From assembly GCA_016931915.1 (NCBI GenBank), contig JAFGDU010000014.1, forward strand, positions 1-33,237: a DNA stretch of 33,237 bases, written 5' to 3'. A program made the position numbers and the translations under genes. The notes beneath the pieces are model-generated. The model saw only the letters and a list, made by a program, of their open reading frames with translations, was not told the DNA's origin and did no database searches. The first letter of the stretch is position 1. Every line of letters begins with the position of its first letter. Positions 15,965 through 24,262 of the stretch are shown here, piece by piece. This DNA is from Actinomycetota bacterium. Lineage in GTDB: Bacteria > Actinomycetota > Geothermincolia > Geothermincolales > RBG-13-55-18.

Positions 15965-16954
15965 ATGTTCATCCGCGAGAAATGCGACCTGTGCGGCGAC
16001 TGCGTATTCATGTGCCCCTTCGTCGATTACGACCGCGAGCAGTCCATCGAGCAGTTCCGGCGGCTCATGGAGGGGGAGACCCCCGAGATAGTCAGCCAGT
16101 GCGTCACCTGCGTTGCCTGCAACGAGTTCTGTGAAAAAGGGGCCAATCCCTTCGACCTCATCCTCGCCCGCCAGGAGGAGACGGGGGTGCTGAACATCCC
16201 GGAGCAGAACACGGAGATGTTCCGCAACCTCCCCAACGCTCCCAGCCAGATAATTCCAGGCGATGAAAGCCGGCCCGCCCTGGCATTATGCAGCGTGGGC
16301 GACCTGATACCTGGCCTCTTCGAGGGGCCCCTCTTCGAGGGGATGACCGTGCTCAAGGGAGGGGATTATTTCTGCAATGTCGGATGGGTGCACCTGGGAT
16401 TCGAGACCCCGGTGCGTGAGGGCGCACAGCGGGTGGTGGACAACCTCGCCGCCAGCGGCGCCGGGGAGATCGTCTGCTATCACGACGACTGCTACGCGCT
16501 CCTCGCGTCCATGGTCAAGGACTACGGGATCGAGGTCCCCTTCCGCCCCGTGCATATCATCGAGTACCTTCTGGATTACGTGAAAGCGCATGAGGACAAG
16601 GTGAAGCCGCTGGGGATCAAGGTGGCATACCAGCAGCCCTGCGCCTCACGCTATACGCCCTGGAAGGACGAACAGCTGGACGAGCTCTTCCGCCTCATCG
16701 GGGTGGAGAGGGTGGAGAGGGAATACGACCGCAAGTTCGCCCTCTGCTGCGGTTCCCCCATGGTACCCAGGGACCGCGAAAAGGCCAACGAGATCAAGTT
16801 GCGCAATATCGAGGACGCGGTGGACCACGGCGCCCAGGCCATGGCCTACCTCTGCCCCCTCTGCGTGCTCGGCTTGCGCAAGCGGGCCGACGCGGCCGGC
16901 TTGCAAAACTACCACATCATAGAGCTGGTCAAGAAGGCGCTCGACAGCGCCTAA
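15965..16954 (+). CDS. HdrC/HdrB-like fusion: two 4Fe-4S clusters plus CCG domain
   Basis: A 329-residue protein of the heterodisulfide-reductase/GlpC type. The N-terminal ferredoxin domain has C7, C10, C13, C17 and C46, C49, C52, C56. The C-terminal part has a full CCG motif: C226, then C261-C262-G263, then C297 and C300, matching the spacing that binds the unusual cysteine-ligated 4Fe-4S cluster in HdrB. A first CCG repeat is degenerate (C137 in FCNVG and C171/C176 in CYHDDC). AAGGAGG precedes the ATG. It leads an operon with a membrane ferredoxin and a flavoprotein. It probably exchanges electrons between ferredoxin and a thiol/disulfide or a membrane carrier; the substrate is unknown. Confidence 0.88.
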   Translation: MFIREKCDLCGDCVFMCPFVDYDREQSIEQFRRLMEGETPEIVSQCVTCVACNEFCEKGANPFDLILARQEETGVLNIPEQNTEMFRNLPNAPSQIIPGDESRPALALCSVGDLIPGLFEGPLFEGMTVLKGGDYFCNVGWVHLGFETPVREGAQRVVDNLAASGAGEIVCYHDDCYALLASMVKDYGIEVPFRPVHIIEYLLDYVKAHEDKVKPLGIKVAYQQPCASRYTPWKDEQLDELFRLIGVERVEREYDRKFALCCGSPMVPRDREKANEIKLRNIEDAVDHGAQAMAYLCPLCVLGLRKRADAAGLQNYHIIELVKKALDSA

Positions 16955-17030
16955 GCGCCAGGGCCCGGACCATTGGGTATAGGGGCGGACGCCCCGGCGG
17001 CAGATAATCGAGCCTGCGGTATCGAGCGGA

Positions 17031-17834
17031 ATGGCGGCGATGTCGGCAAAAGCTGAGAGAAACAGAGCAACAGGGAGACAGAGGGTAAGAAAGGCGCTTA
17101 TAGTCATCTCCTTCCTGCTCTTCCCGGTCACTTTCTTCTACCTCTCCCCGGCCCTTATCATCCAGGGAGCATCCGAGGGGATAATCGTCGGTAGTTTCAT
17201 CGTCTTCGCGCTCATGTTCCTCTTCTCACTGTTCCTGGGACGGGTATACTGCGGCTGGGTGTGTCCCGCCGGGGGGATGCAGGAGCTGTGTTTCAAGCTC
17301 AGGGACAAGAGGGCTAAAGGTGGGAGGCTGAACTGGATAAAGTACTTCATCTGGGCGCCCTGGTTGGGGGCTATCGTGGCCGCGGCCGTGCGGGCGGGCG
17401 GCCTGAATTCGGTGGACCCCTTTTACCAGACCTATTACGGCATATCCATCACGGGGATCCAGAGCATGTTCGTACTGGCCATCGTCCTCGTCGTCATCTT
17501 CGTCCTGGCCATGGCCTTCGGCAGGCGCGCCTTCTGCCACTACGGCTGCTGGATGTCGCCTTTCATGGTGGTGGGGCGCAAGGTCGGGAACGCCCTGAAG
17601 TGGCCGTCCCTTCACCTGGTAGGTGAAGAGGAGAAATGCTTAGATTGTAAGAGATGTAACCGGGTATGTCCCATGAGCCTGGAGGTCAACGCCATGGTCA
17701 AGGCGGGAAAGATGGAGAACAGCGAATGTATACTGTGCGGCATGTGTGTCGATAATTGCCCTGAGCACGTCATCTCCTTCGCCTTCGGGCCACGGGCGCG
17801 TGCAGGGATCAGAGCGAAAGGGGCAAAGAGATGA
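17031..17834 (+). CDS. NapH-type membrane 4Fe-4S protein
   Basis: A 267-residue integral membrane electron carrier. Four hydrophobic segments lie near residues 22-45, 50-70, 105-122 and 143-163. The NapH/NosR-type motif CGWVCP (C74, C78) and a second CHYGC (C169, C173, without the following Pro) come before a cytoplasmic pair of 4Fe-4S motifs: C203, C206, C209, C213P and C233, C236, C239, C243P. Such proteins move electrons between the quinone pool and soluble redox proteins. The start may be 17031 or the Met nine bases later, since the ribosome site (GAGCGGA) is weak. Its stop overlaps the next start by four bases (ATGA). Confidence 0.9.
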   Translation: MAAMSAKAERNRATGRQRVRKALIVISFLLFPVTFFYLSPALIIQGASEGIIVGSFIVFALMFLFSLFLGRVYCGWVCPAGGMQELCFKLRDKRAKGGRLNWIKYFIWAPWLGAIVAAAVRAGGLNSVDPFYQTYYGISITGIQSMFVLAIVLVVIFVLAMAFGRRAFCHYGCWMSPFMVVGRKVGNALKWPSLHLVGEEEKCLDCKRCNRVCPMSLEVNAMVKAGKMENSECILCGMCVDNCPEHVISFAFGPRARAGIRAKGAKR

Positions 17835-18445
17835 AGATATTGGCCATAAGCGGCAATCCCAAGAGCGAAGGGGCGCTTGCCACGCTGCACGATGAAGCCA
17901 CTCGCGGGGCGGCCGAGGCGGGTGCCGAGGTGGAGACCATCAGGCTGGCGGAGAAGGATATCGGCTGCTGCCGGTTCTGCCTGAACTGCCTGGAAGACAC
18001 GGCCTCTGACATCGCGGCCTGCGTGCAGAAGGACGACATGGCCGAGATATTACACAAGATCAAGGAGGCGGACGGGTTCATCCTCTCCTGCCCCATGAGC
18101 TCGGGGCACATCAATGCCCACATGAAGATCTTCGAGGAACGGTGCGTCATGACCCTGTGCACGCCCACGAAGAAGATCCTGTGGGTATCGGGAATACCCG
18201 AGAGCCGCATCGGGGACAAGAAGCGCCACGCGGTCACCATCACCACCACCGGCGCCATCCCCAATGTCTTGAGGCCCGTTTTTCACGGTTCCACGCGGGA
18301 GATGGCGTCCATGGCCAGGGATATATTCAATGCCGAGACAGTGGGAAACCTGTATGCCGGCCGCCTCTGGTTCCGCAAGCTTTCCCGCAGGGAGAAGAAG
18401 AAAGCCTATAAACTGGGCAGATCGCTCGTTCAGGCGGGGGGATGA
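17831..18445 (+). CDS. Iron-sulfur flavoprotein / NAD(P)H-dependent FMN reductase family
   Basis: A 204-residue flavodoxin-fold protein. It begins MKILAISGNPKSEGALATL, the FMN phosphate loop. A compact cysteine group (C46, C47, C50, C53 and C64, in GCCRFCLNC and ACVQKDDM) matches the iron-sulfur flavoprotein pattern, which binds a 4Fe-4S cluster beside FMN. A family-like SCPMSSGHINAHMKIFEER segment follows. It overlaps the membrane ferredoxin gene by four bases and so is translationally coupled. It likely switches between one-electron Fe-S and two-electron carriers in the module. Confidence 0.88.
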   Translation: MKILAISGNPKSEGALATLHDEATRGAAEAGAEVETIRLAEKDIGCCRFCLNCLEDTASDIAACVQKDDMAEILHKIKEADGFILSCPMSSGHINAHMKIFEERCVMTLCTPTKKILWVSGIPESRIGDKKRHAVTITTTGAIPNVLRPVFHGSTREMASMARDIFNAETVGNLYAGRLWFRKLSRREKKKAYKLGRSLVQAGG

Positions 18446-18561
18446 TCCCGGCCTCGAGTGGATGGATCGACGTCCGGGTAAACGGCTCCCTTTTCGCTGA
18501 GGCGGTGCTGCCAGGGGGTTGCGGGCCGGTACTGATCAACAAGGCATCAGGTTACGCTTAG
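18442..18561 (+). CDS. Possible 39-residue protein coupled to the flavoprotein gene
   Basis: An ATG at 18442 overlaps the TGA of the flavoprotein gene in an ATGA arrangement, with GGGGGG just before it, and reads 39 codons to TAG at 18559-18561. The peptide begins MIPASSGWIDVRVNG and contains one Cys in PGGCGPV. No family is recognised. The four-base overlap repeats the coupling seen one gene earlier, which is the main argument for it. Such overlap can also arise by chance. Confidence 0.3.
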   Translation: MIPASSGWIDVRVNGSLFAEAVLPGGCGPVLINKASGYA

Positions 18562-18617
18562 CGCTATTACGCTGTTCAAAATAATAACTATTCGAGGCTT
18601 GATCTCGGCGGGTCAGC

Positions 18618-18646
18618 TTGCCCTCAGATGGTAGAATGAGTACAAT
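18618..18646 (+). promoter_or_regulatory. Possible promoter for the Asp-box repeat protein
   Basis: TTGCCC (18618-18623) and TACAAT (18641-18646) are separated by 17 bp, matching the consensus at four and five positions. The start codon at 18737 would have a leader of about 85 bases. Confidence 0.35.
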
Positions 18647-18736
18647 TTCAAGTTGCATATGGGAAATACCGGTAGGGATCTGAGGGATGCCGAAATACCC
18701 GTGGAAGGTTCGTGTTATATACAGATGGGGGGAAAC

Positions 18737-20551
18737 ATGCACAGGCGTGCCATACTTTTTGAAACCGCCTCGACCGTTCTTCTCTTCTTGCTCTTCGTTA
18801 TCTTCTCCTTCCCCTTGCTCCCTTCCTGCGGCCGCGAGTTGGCCGTCGCACAGGAGGACCCCGGCCCGGGCTGGGTGGATGTGAGCCCGACCGGTATCGT
18901 GGGGGAGATCACGGGCGTCTCGGCGCTCGACGGCGACACGGCCTGGATAGCCGTGTACGATAGTAGTCTCCATTCGGTCGAGTTCCTCAAGACGACCAAC
19001 GGTGGTGCGGAATGGCTGTCCTGCGGGACTTATTTGGCTTCAGGCGAGCCGGATATATGTGCCGTCGATTCCGCAACGGTCTGGGCCACCGCCGCCAACA
19101 CGGTCTTGAAATCGAGCGACGGGGGGATCACCTGGGACAAGGTATTGGAGGCCCCCTATTACCCCAAGGCGTACACATACTACATGGACATACAGGCCCT
19201 GGACGGCGATAGAGCATGGGTGGGAAGAGAGGATTATGCTTGGCTTGGGGGTGCCGCTCCCGCGATCGACAGAAGTGTCCTGATGACTTCGGATGGTGGA
19301 GCAACCTGGACGCAGATCACAGTCCCGCATCCCGCCCCGTCCGGCTATGCGCTGAATATTACCGACGTGGAACCGATCGATGATTCCGTCGTGTGGGTCG
19401 GCGGTGAAGAAGTCATAATCGCTTCCTCCTACTCCCCCACCAATAACGGCTTTATATCGAGATCCCTCGATGGGGGAACCACGTGGGGGACCACTCCCTT
19501 CGGCAATACGCAGGTTTTCGATATCTGCCCCCTGGACGCCGCCACCGCCTGGGCTACCGTGTACGATTTCAGCAATTTCTACGATCCGAAAAATGGCGTT
19601 ATTCTCAAGACCACCGATGGTGGCGCTTCCTGGAACGTACAGTACACGGACCCGCAACGTTATCTCTACGAGATATGCGCTGTCGATGCCTTTACCGTAT
19701 GGACGGTAGGAGAGTCACCCTATTATGGATCAACGGATATATCGAGAGTGATCCTGAAGACGACGGACGGGGGGACCGCGTGGAGCGTACAGTACGAGTC
19801 ACCGGGGGGTTATCTCACCGACGTCAGCGCAGTAGACGCCGCTGCTGCCTGGGCCGGAGGTAAAAGCCCGTCCGGTGGGCCCCTGGTACTCCGGACGGAG
19901 GACGGGGGGGACTTACGGCCCGACGTGGTCTCCATCTCGCCGCCTTGCGGCTCCGGGGGGTCTGAGATCTGTATCTCCGGCTGTGATTTCGGGGGGACGC
20001 AGGGCTCGTCCCGCGTATTCTTCGGGAATGTAGAGGCTACCGAGTACACCTCGTGGTCGCAGGGAGAGATAGTCGTAAGGGTGCCGGAGTCTATTCCGCA
20101 GGGAGAGACCGCGGTCACGGTGACCACTGCGGAGGGGACCTCCAACCCCATGGGCTTAGAGGTGATGGGAGAGATCTCGGTAACATCCATAACTCCCGAC
20201 CACGGCACGCAGTACACTCTCTTCCTGGATATCGAGAGCCTGGCTGGAGACGATTTCATGCACGGCGCAGAGGTGAGGCTGGAGAAGGGCGAGACGCTGC
20301 TCAACGCTTATAACGTCAACGTGGTCTCGGAGACGGAGATCACCGCGAGCATCAGCCTCCTCGGGGCACCGCCGGGGACCTACGACGTCGTGGTGGAGAA
20401 CCCCAATGGACAGGAAGCCCGCCTCCCCTCCGCCTTCACCGTCGATCCGTTCTGCGGCACCGGCAGCGGCACCGCCCTGCTCATGCTGGGCCTCACCCTG
20501 GGCCTGCTCTCCCTGGCGGGGACGGCGCGGAAGCGGCGGCGAGGGAAGTAG
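18737..20551 (+). CDS. Secreted Asp-box (BNR/YCF48-like) repeat protein with TIG domain and C-terminal anchor
   Basis: A 604-residue exported protein. Residues 1-39 form a signal peptide with a long hydrophobic core; cleavage after AVAQ is likely, though LPSC could act as a poor lipobox. About seven Asp-box motifs (KTTNGGAEW, KSSDGGITW, MTSDGGATW, RSLDGGTTW, KTTDGGASW, KTTDGGTAW and a last RTEDGGD) mark a beta-propeller. An IPT/TIG domain follows (SGGSEICISGCDFGG), with three Cys that are unusual for the domain. The C-terminus is FCGTGSGTALLMLGL, more hydrophobic residues, then RKRRRGK, a tripartite surface-sorting signal. The ATG at 18737 follows GGGGGGAAAC; the frame upstream is not coding-like. 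Binding partner unknown. Confidence 0.85.
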   Translation: MHRRAILFETASTVLLFLLFVIFSFPLLPSCGRELAVAQEDPGPGWVDVSPTGIVGEITGVSALDGDTAWIAVYDSSLHSVEFLKTTNGGAEWLSCGTYLASGEPDICAVDSATVWATAANTVLKSSDGGITWDKVLEAPYYPKAYTYYMDIQALDGDRAWVGREDYAWLGGAAPAIDRSVLMTSDGGATWTQITVPHPAPSGYALNITDVEPIDDSVVWVGGEEVIIASSYSPTNNGFISRSLDGGTTWGTTPFGNTQVFDICPLDAATAWATVYDFSNFYDPKNGVILKTTDGGASWNVQYTDPQRYLYEICAVDAFTVWTVGESPYYGSTDISRVILKTTDGGTAWSVQYESPGGYLTDVSAVDAAAAWAGGKSPSGGPLVLRTEDGGDLRPDVVSISPPCGSGGSEICISGCDFGGTQGSSRVFFGNVEATEYTSWSQGEIVVRVPESIPQGETAVTVTTAEGTSNPMGLEVMGEISVTSITPDHGTQYTLFLDIESLAGDDFMHGAEVRLEKGETLLNAYNVNVVSETEITASISLLGAPPGTYDVVVENPNGQEARLPSAFTVDPFCGTGSGTALLMLGLTLGLLSLAGTARKRRRGK

Positions 20552-20674
20552 CTGAGCTTTCACTGCATGTGAGGCGCAAATATTATCTGCGGGCAGGGAT
20601 CGGTCATAGCTCCGGCTGTACGGCGTAGAACGCAGCCTCCAGGGGATGGGCCCAATCTTGGATAAACGCGCTTC

Positions 20675-21607
20675 CTACCCGCAGAGGCCATCCAGGAACT
20701 CCATGGCTTCCCGCATGGCCATGCGGGAGCAAGGCGAGAAGGGGATGTTTAAGAAGCCGTGGTTTCCGTCCAGGTACTTCGCGGTCCTGGGGAAGATACG
20801 GGTGCGGTGGGTAACGCCCACCTCGCTCAGCAGTCTGTCGAAGGCCACCGACTCCGAACACAGGGGGTCCCAGCCGCCGGCGGTGATGTAGGCGGGCGGG
20901 TAATCCGCATCGACATGACGTGCCGGTGACGCCGCTTCCTCCCTCCTGGTCCGTTCCTCGCCCTCCTCGCCCAGGAAGCCGCGGGTCAGCAGCCGGCCGA
21001 AGGGGAACCCCGTGTGCACCACGGTGGCGAAGTCGTACACGCCGTAGAAGAGCAGCAGTCCCCGCAGGCATTGCGGGGGGATGGGATCGACCACGGCAAG
21101 CCCCTCCTGCAGTCCGGGATCGCCCAGTGTGGTGGCGTAGATGGCGGAGAACTGCGCTCCCGCCGAATCGCCGGCGAGGAACATGCGCGTATTATCGCCT
21201 CCATAATCGGCAGCATGGTCGTATGCCCAGCGGATGGCCCTGGAGACGTCCGTTACCTGTCCCGGGTAACCGCAGCCCGGCGCCAGGCGGTAATTGATGC
21301 TGACCACGAGATAACCTCGCCTGGCGAAGCACCTGGCGATCCTGCGGTAGCTCTTCTTGTCCATGACGTGAAACCCGCTGCCGTGGACATATACGAGGAC
21401 GGGAAAGGGTGGTTTGCCCGCGGGAACGAAGACGTCCAGGGATTGCTTCCTCGGGTTGTCTTTTCCATATCGGATGTCGAGTTCCTCTCGTCCGATCTCC
21501 GGCGTGGAGAGGTTGAAGACAAACAGGCGTCCCATCACCTCGATGGCGGCGCAAACGGCCTTAAGCGCGTACGCCTTGAGCCTGTAGCCCTTGATCCCGT
21601 CGGACAT
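20675..21607 (-). CDS. Alpha/beta hydrolase, HSL-type esterase
   Basis: A 310-residue carboxylesterase of the hormone-sensitive-lipase group. The oxyanion motif is HGSGF (75-79, for the usual HGGGF). The nucleophile S148 is in GDSAG, the acid is D247 in GGWDPLC, and the His is H283 in DGNHGF. No classical cleavable signal peptide is evident, although residues 13-34 are fairly hydrophobic. The ATG at 21607 has AGAGGA six bases upstream, and an earlier pair of Met codons has none. Substrate is probably a short or medium acyl ester. It stands alone, converging with the Asp-box protein gene and 206 bp after the URO-D-like gene. Confidence 0.9.
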   Translation of the reverse strand: MSDGIKGYRLKAYALKAVCAAIEVMGRLFVFNLSTPEIGREELDIRYGKDNPRKQSLDVFVPAGKPPFPVLVYVHGSGFHVMDKKSYRRIARCFARRGYLVVSINYRLAPGCGYPGQVTDVSRAIRWAYDHAADYGGDNTRMFLAGDSAGAQFSAIYATTLGDPGLQEGLAVVDPIPPQCLRGLLLFYGVYDFATVVHTGFPFGRLLTRGFLGEEGEERTRREEAASPARHVDADYPPAYITAGGWDPLCSESVAFDRLLSEVGVTHRTRIFPRTAKYLDGNHGFLNIPFSPCSRMAMREAMEFLDGLCG

Positions 21608-21813
21608 GCCGCTTCCTCTCATCATCGGTGCCGTACCCTGTCGGGCGGTATCGATACCATATATTCCGCAGCGCGGTTAAGCAAGGGCGGGGGATACGTG
21701 TGAGACTGCGATGCGTAGTGCGGTTCGGCGGTGTTCATATATCCGCAACGCCGGTAAATCCGGCGCTGCGATTTCATGCATGATCTCACTGTTCACTTCC
21801 ATGTCCCTGGTCC

Positions 21814-22962
21814 TCACTTGATCGGATATCTCCCGTATAGCTCGGCCGCACGCACTACCGCCAGGGCGTTCGCAAGATCGGCATTGGGAGGGTATTCGCA
21901 AGCCGGGGCAAGGACGTAACCGCCGCCCGGGGCCAGGATGCGTATCTGTTCCCGCGCCAGCTCCATGATTTCTCTGGGAGAATATACCATAATACCCTGG
22001 GTGGGTATAAGCCCGGCGAGCGCGACCCGCTGGCCGTATTTTCGTTTCATCTCCTGGAGGCTGTCGCAGTCGTCGGGCAGGTCCGCCAGGGATACCAGCA
22101 GGGGTTGCATGTACTCGAGTTGCAGGTCGAGGTAGGGCCTGGTGCCGCAGTTATGCAGGGTAACCATGGCGCCGTTGCGCCTTATCTCGTCGGTGATGCG
22201 CCTGACGTATACTCCTTCCATCTCCACCCACTGCTCGCGCGAGATGCCGGACTGCGAAGCGAAGAGGGTATCGAGCATCACCGAATCCACGCCGGTGTCG
22301 CATTGGGCTCTCACGTAGGCGATCAACACCTCCGTGATCACCTCCAGGGCCGCCTTTACCTTCTCGGGATGCTTGAGGCAGTCCAAGAAGAGCCTCTGCG
22401 CTCCGCGCATCATGGAGAGTACTCCCAGGGGCCCGAAGACAAAACCCACTACCGGGTAGCGAATGCCTGCCTTCTTGCACAGTATCCTGCCCAGCTCGAT
22501 GCTCTTGCCCATACGGGGCGTCTTGCGGGGATCGAAGACCTCCAGCCTTCCGTAGTCCTCGACGCAAGAGATGAGGGGGTTGTGGTAGTTGGGGTGCGCG
22601 GTGCTGTAAGGGGGGTATACTATCTCCTGCCCGAAGTCCGCCGCCTCCACGGAGAGGTCGATGACCGTGTAGAGGACATCGCTCCCGAACAATTCGTTGG
22701 CGGTGAGGTAAGCGTCCGCCGTCATCTCCGGGTCGCGGGAGAACTGCTCGTAGGTAATTCCCGTGAGCCTGCGCGTCGCGCCCTGCAGGAAATGGACCAC
22801 CGGGACACGATCGGGTTCCTTGTGGAATACGGCACACAGTACTCTTTCCAGCGGAAGCAGCTCTCCCACCCTGGCGTGGAGATGGAACATACCCGACGCC
22901 GCTCTCATCAACCCAAGGGAAGGCCTGATCAGCCTTCCGCCCATGCGGGGGTAAACGGACAT
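21814..22962 (-). CDS. Uroporphyrinogen decarboxylase family protein (MtaA/CmuA-type methyltransferase)
   Basis: A 382-residue protein of the URO-D superfamily. DRVPVVHF near residue 51 is the family opening. A zinc site of the methylcobamide:thiol methyltransferase type is visible as H270-x-C272 (LHNCGTRPYL) with C355 (APACEYPP). These residues separate it from true HemE, so methyl transfer from a corrinoid protein to CoM or another thiol is more likely than heme synthesis. No corrinoid protein lies nearby. Residues 1-36 extend beyond the usual start; Met25 is an alternative. GAGGAAAG precedes the ATG at 22962. Confidence 0.85.
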   Translation of the reverse strand: MSVYPRMGGRLIRPSLGLMRAASGMFHLHARVGELLPLERVLCAVFHKEPDRVPVVHFLQGATRRLTGITYEQFSRDPEMTADAYLTANELFGSDVLYTVIDLSVEAADFGQEIVYPPYSTAHPNYHNPLISCVEDYGRLEVFDPRKTPRMGKSIELGRILCKKAGIRYPVVGFVFGPLGVLSMMRGAQRLFLDCLKHPEKVKAALEVITEVLIAYVRAQCDTGVDSVMLDTLFASQSGISREQWVEMEGVYVRRITDEIRRNGAMVTLHNCGTRPYLDLQLEYMQPLLVSLADLPDDCDSLQEMKRKYGQRVALAGLIPTQGIMVYSPREIMELAREQIRILAPGGGYVLAPACEYPPNADLANALAVVRAAELYGRYPIK

Positions 22963-23071
22963 CTTTCCTCGCCACCCATGTTAAATGCTGCAGTTGTGCC
23001 GTAATGTTAGCATCGATCAGAACATGGAGGAAAGTATCCGAGTGTGGTCCAGTTTAGCGGATGCACGCCAG

Positions 23072-23195
23072 GAGATCGCCGCCTCTCCCTGAGAGCATCC
23101 TTGCAGATCACGCTGTCGTTCGGGATGCTCTCGCGGTGCGGCGACAGGTAGACTTCATCAGCGCAACCTCAACCAACAGTCTGCGTTGGTATGAT
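23072..23195 (+). promoter_or_regulatory. Extended -10 promoter with overlapping inverted repeat
   Basis: TGGTATGAT (23187-23195) is an extended -10 about 60 bases before the DUF1847 start. ACCAAC (23172-23177) and GTTGGT (23185-23190) form a perfect 6-bp inverted repeat with a seven-base spacer that overlaps the -10, a position suited to a repressor. No good -35 is visible, which is common for extended -10 promoters. The upstream part of the interval holds nothing recognised. Confidence 0.4.
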
Positions 23196-23257
23196 AGACG
23201 GAAAGGCCGACGCCGGAGAAAGGTCTTCGGAAGGGAATAGAAAAAAGGAGTAGAAAT

Positions 23258-23893
23258 ATGAAACCAGCCAGATGCTCCGACTGCGCCGCACCCCTCTGCT
23301 ACCTGAACGTCTTCGAGCACGCGCCCGCTTTCTGCCCCTCGACCAGGTACGAGGAGGAGATCAGGGAGGCAAGCAGGGAGGTGATCGAGGGCGGACTTGC
23401 GGAGGTTGCCAGGGTGTCCAGCATCGTGGAGGCCGCCGGCTACTGTAAGAAGACCAGGGTCGAGGAGATCATGGACTTCGCGAGCAGGTTGGGCCTGCAC
23501 AGACTGGGCATAGCCTTCTGCGTGGGTTTGCGCAGGGAGGCGGGAATTCTCGCCGACATCCTGGAGGGGAACGGTTTTGAGACGGTATCGGTCTGCTGCA
23601 AACTCGGAGGCATAGCCAAGGAGGAATTCGGTCTCGAGGACGGCGAGAAGATCAATCCCGGCACCTACGAGGGAGCATGCAATCCCGCCGCCCAGGCCAT
23701 GGTCCTCGAGAAAGAGGGAAGCGAGCTGAATATCCTGCTGGGCCTCTGCGTTGGTCACGACACCATCTTCTTCGCTACGACCAACGTCCTGACCACGGTC
23801 CTGGCCGCCAAGGACCGCGTAACCGGGCATTGCCCGCTGCAGCCACTCTACCTAGCGGATGCCTATTACGGCCGCATCAAGAACCCACAGTAG
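23258..23893 (+). CDS. DUF1847 putative metal-binding protein
   Basis: A 211-residue protein resembling the DUF1847 family of unknown function. It starts with a Cys group, C6 and C9 (RCSDCAAPLC), and has further conserved-looking cysteines in AFCPST, AGYCKKTR and SVCCKLGG. A GLCVGHDTIFF segment near residues 166-176 and a final CPLQPLYLADAYYGRI are typical of the group. Metal or Fe-S binding is inferred from the cysteines. AAAAAGGAG precedes the ATG. The gene stands alone between a URO-D-like gene and a methyltransferase. Confidence 0.8.
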   Translation: MKPARCSDCAAPLCYLNVFEHAPAFCPSTRYEEEIREASREVIEGGLAEVARVSSIVEAAGYCKKTRVEEIMDFASRLGLHRLGIAFCVGLRREAGILADILEGNGFETVSVCCKLGGIAKEEFGLEDGEKINPGTYEGACNPAAQAMVLEKEGSELNILLGLCVGHDTIFFATTNVLTTVLAAKDRVTGHCPLQPLYLADAYYGRIKNPQ

Positions 23894-24262
23894 CAGGAGC
23901 GGAGAGGACCCTGGATGGGGGAGGCGGAGGCCCGCGACAGGCTCGTGAGGCTGCAGCGGTGCCTCCGATGGGTGCGGCATAAGCAGGTATCGGCGTGATC
24001 AAATACTGGAAAAATAAAGGGATTAGGGTGATATAGATATATCTCCTACGCGGTATACGGCGCGCCGATTCCTTCCCGAGGCATAAGCCGGCACTCAACT
24101 GGTGCATGGGGTTTCGCGTATGTTATTATCACCGCACGTTACTACTTGAGGTTCTTGTGCGCAAAACGTGGGTGAATGAATGGTAGAGTCGGGTATGGCA
24201 GGCACATTTTTCGCACAAGGACCTTGCCTAATTATGGAAACGATGATCTGTGAGGTAGGGCA
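23894..24262. other. 369-bp intergenic region with a leader-type inverted repeat
   Basis: No convincing gene lies here. A 27-codon frame at 23915-23998 (Arg-rich, modest AGAGGA site) is too weak to call. TGTTATTAT (24121-24129) is an extended -10 candidate. Beyond it, AGGTTCTTGTGCGCAAAA (24149-24166) pairs with the segment 24207-24224 at 16 of 18 positions across a 40-base loop. The hairpin would form in the 5' leader of the methyltransferase mRNA. Confidence 0.5.

Noticed and set aside
21814..22962. HemE (uroporphyrinogen decarboxylase of heme synthesis)
   Set aside because: The HxC and later Cys zinc ligands point to the methyltransferase branch, and no heme genes are nearby.
23108..23830. 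240-residue minus-strand frame opposite the DUF1847 gene
   Set aside because: No ribosome site or domain; the plus-strand DUF1847 gene has both.
23915..23998. 27-codon Arg-rich frame after the DUF1847 gene
   Set aside because: The ribosome site is only modest, composition looks random, and no overlap or spacing links it to a neighbour.
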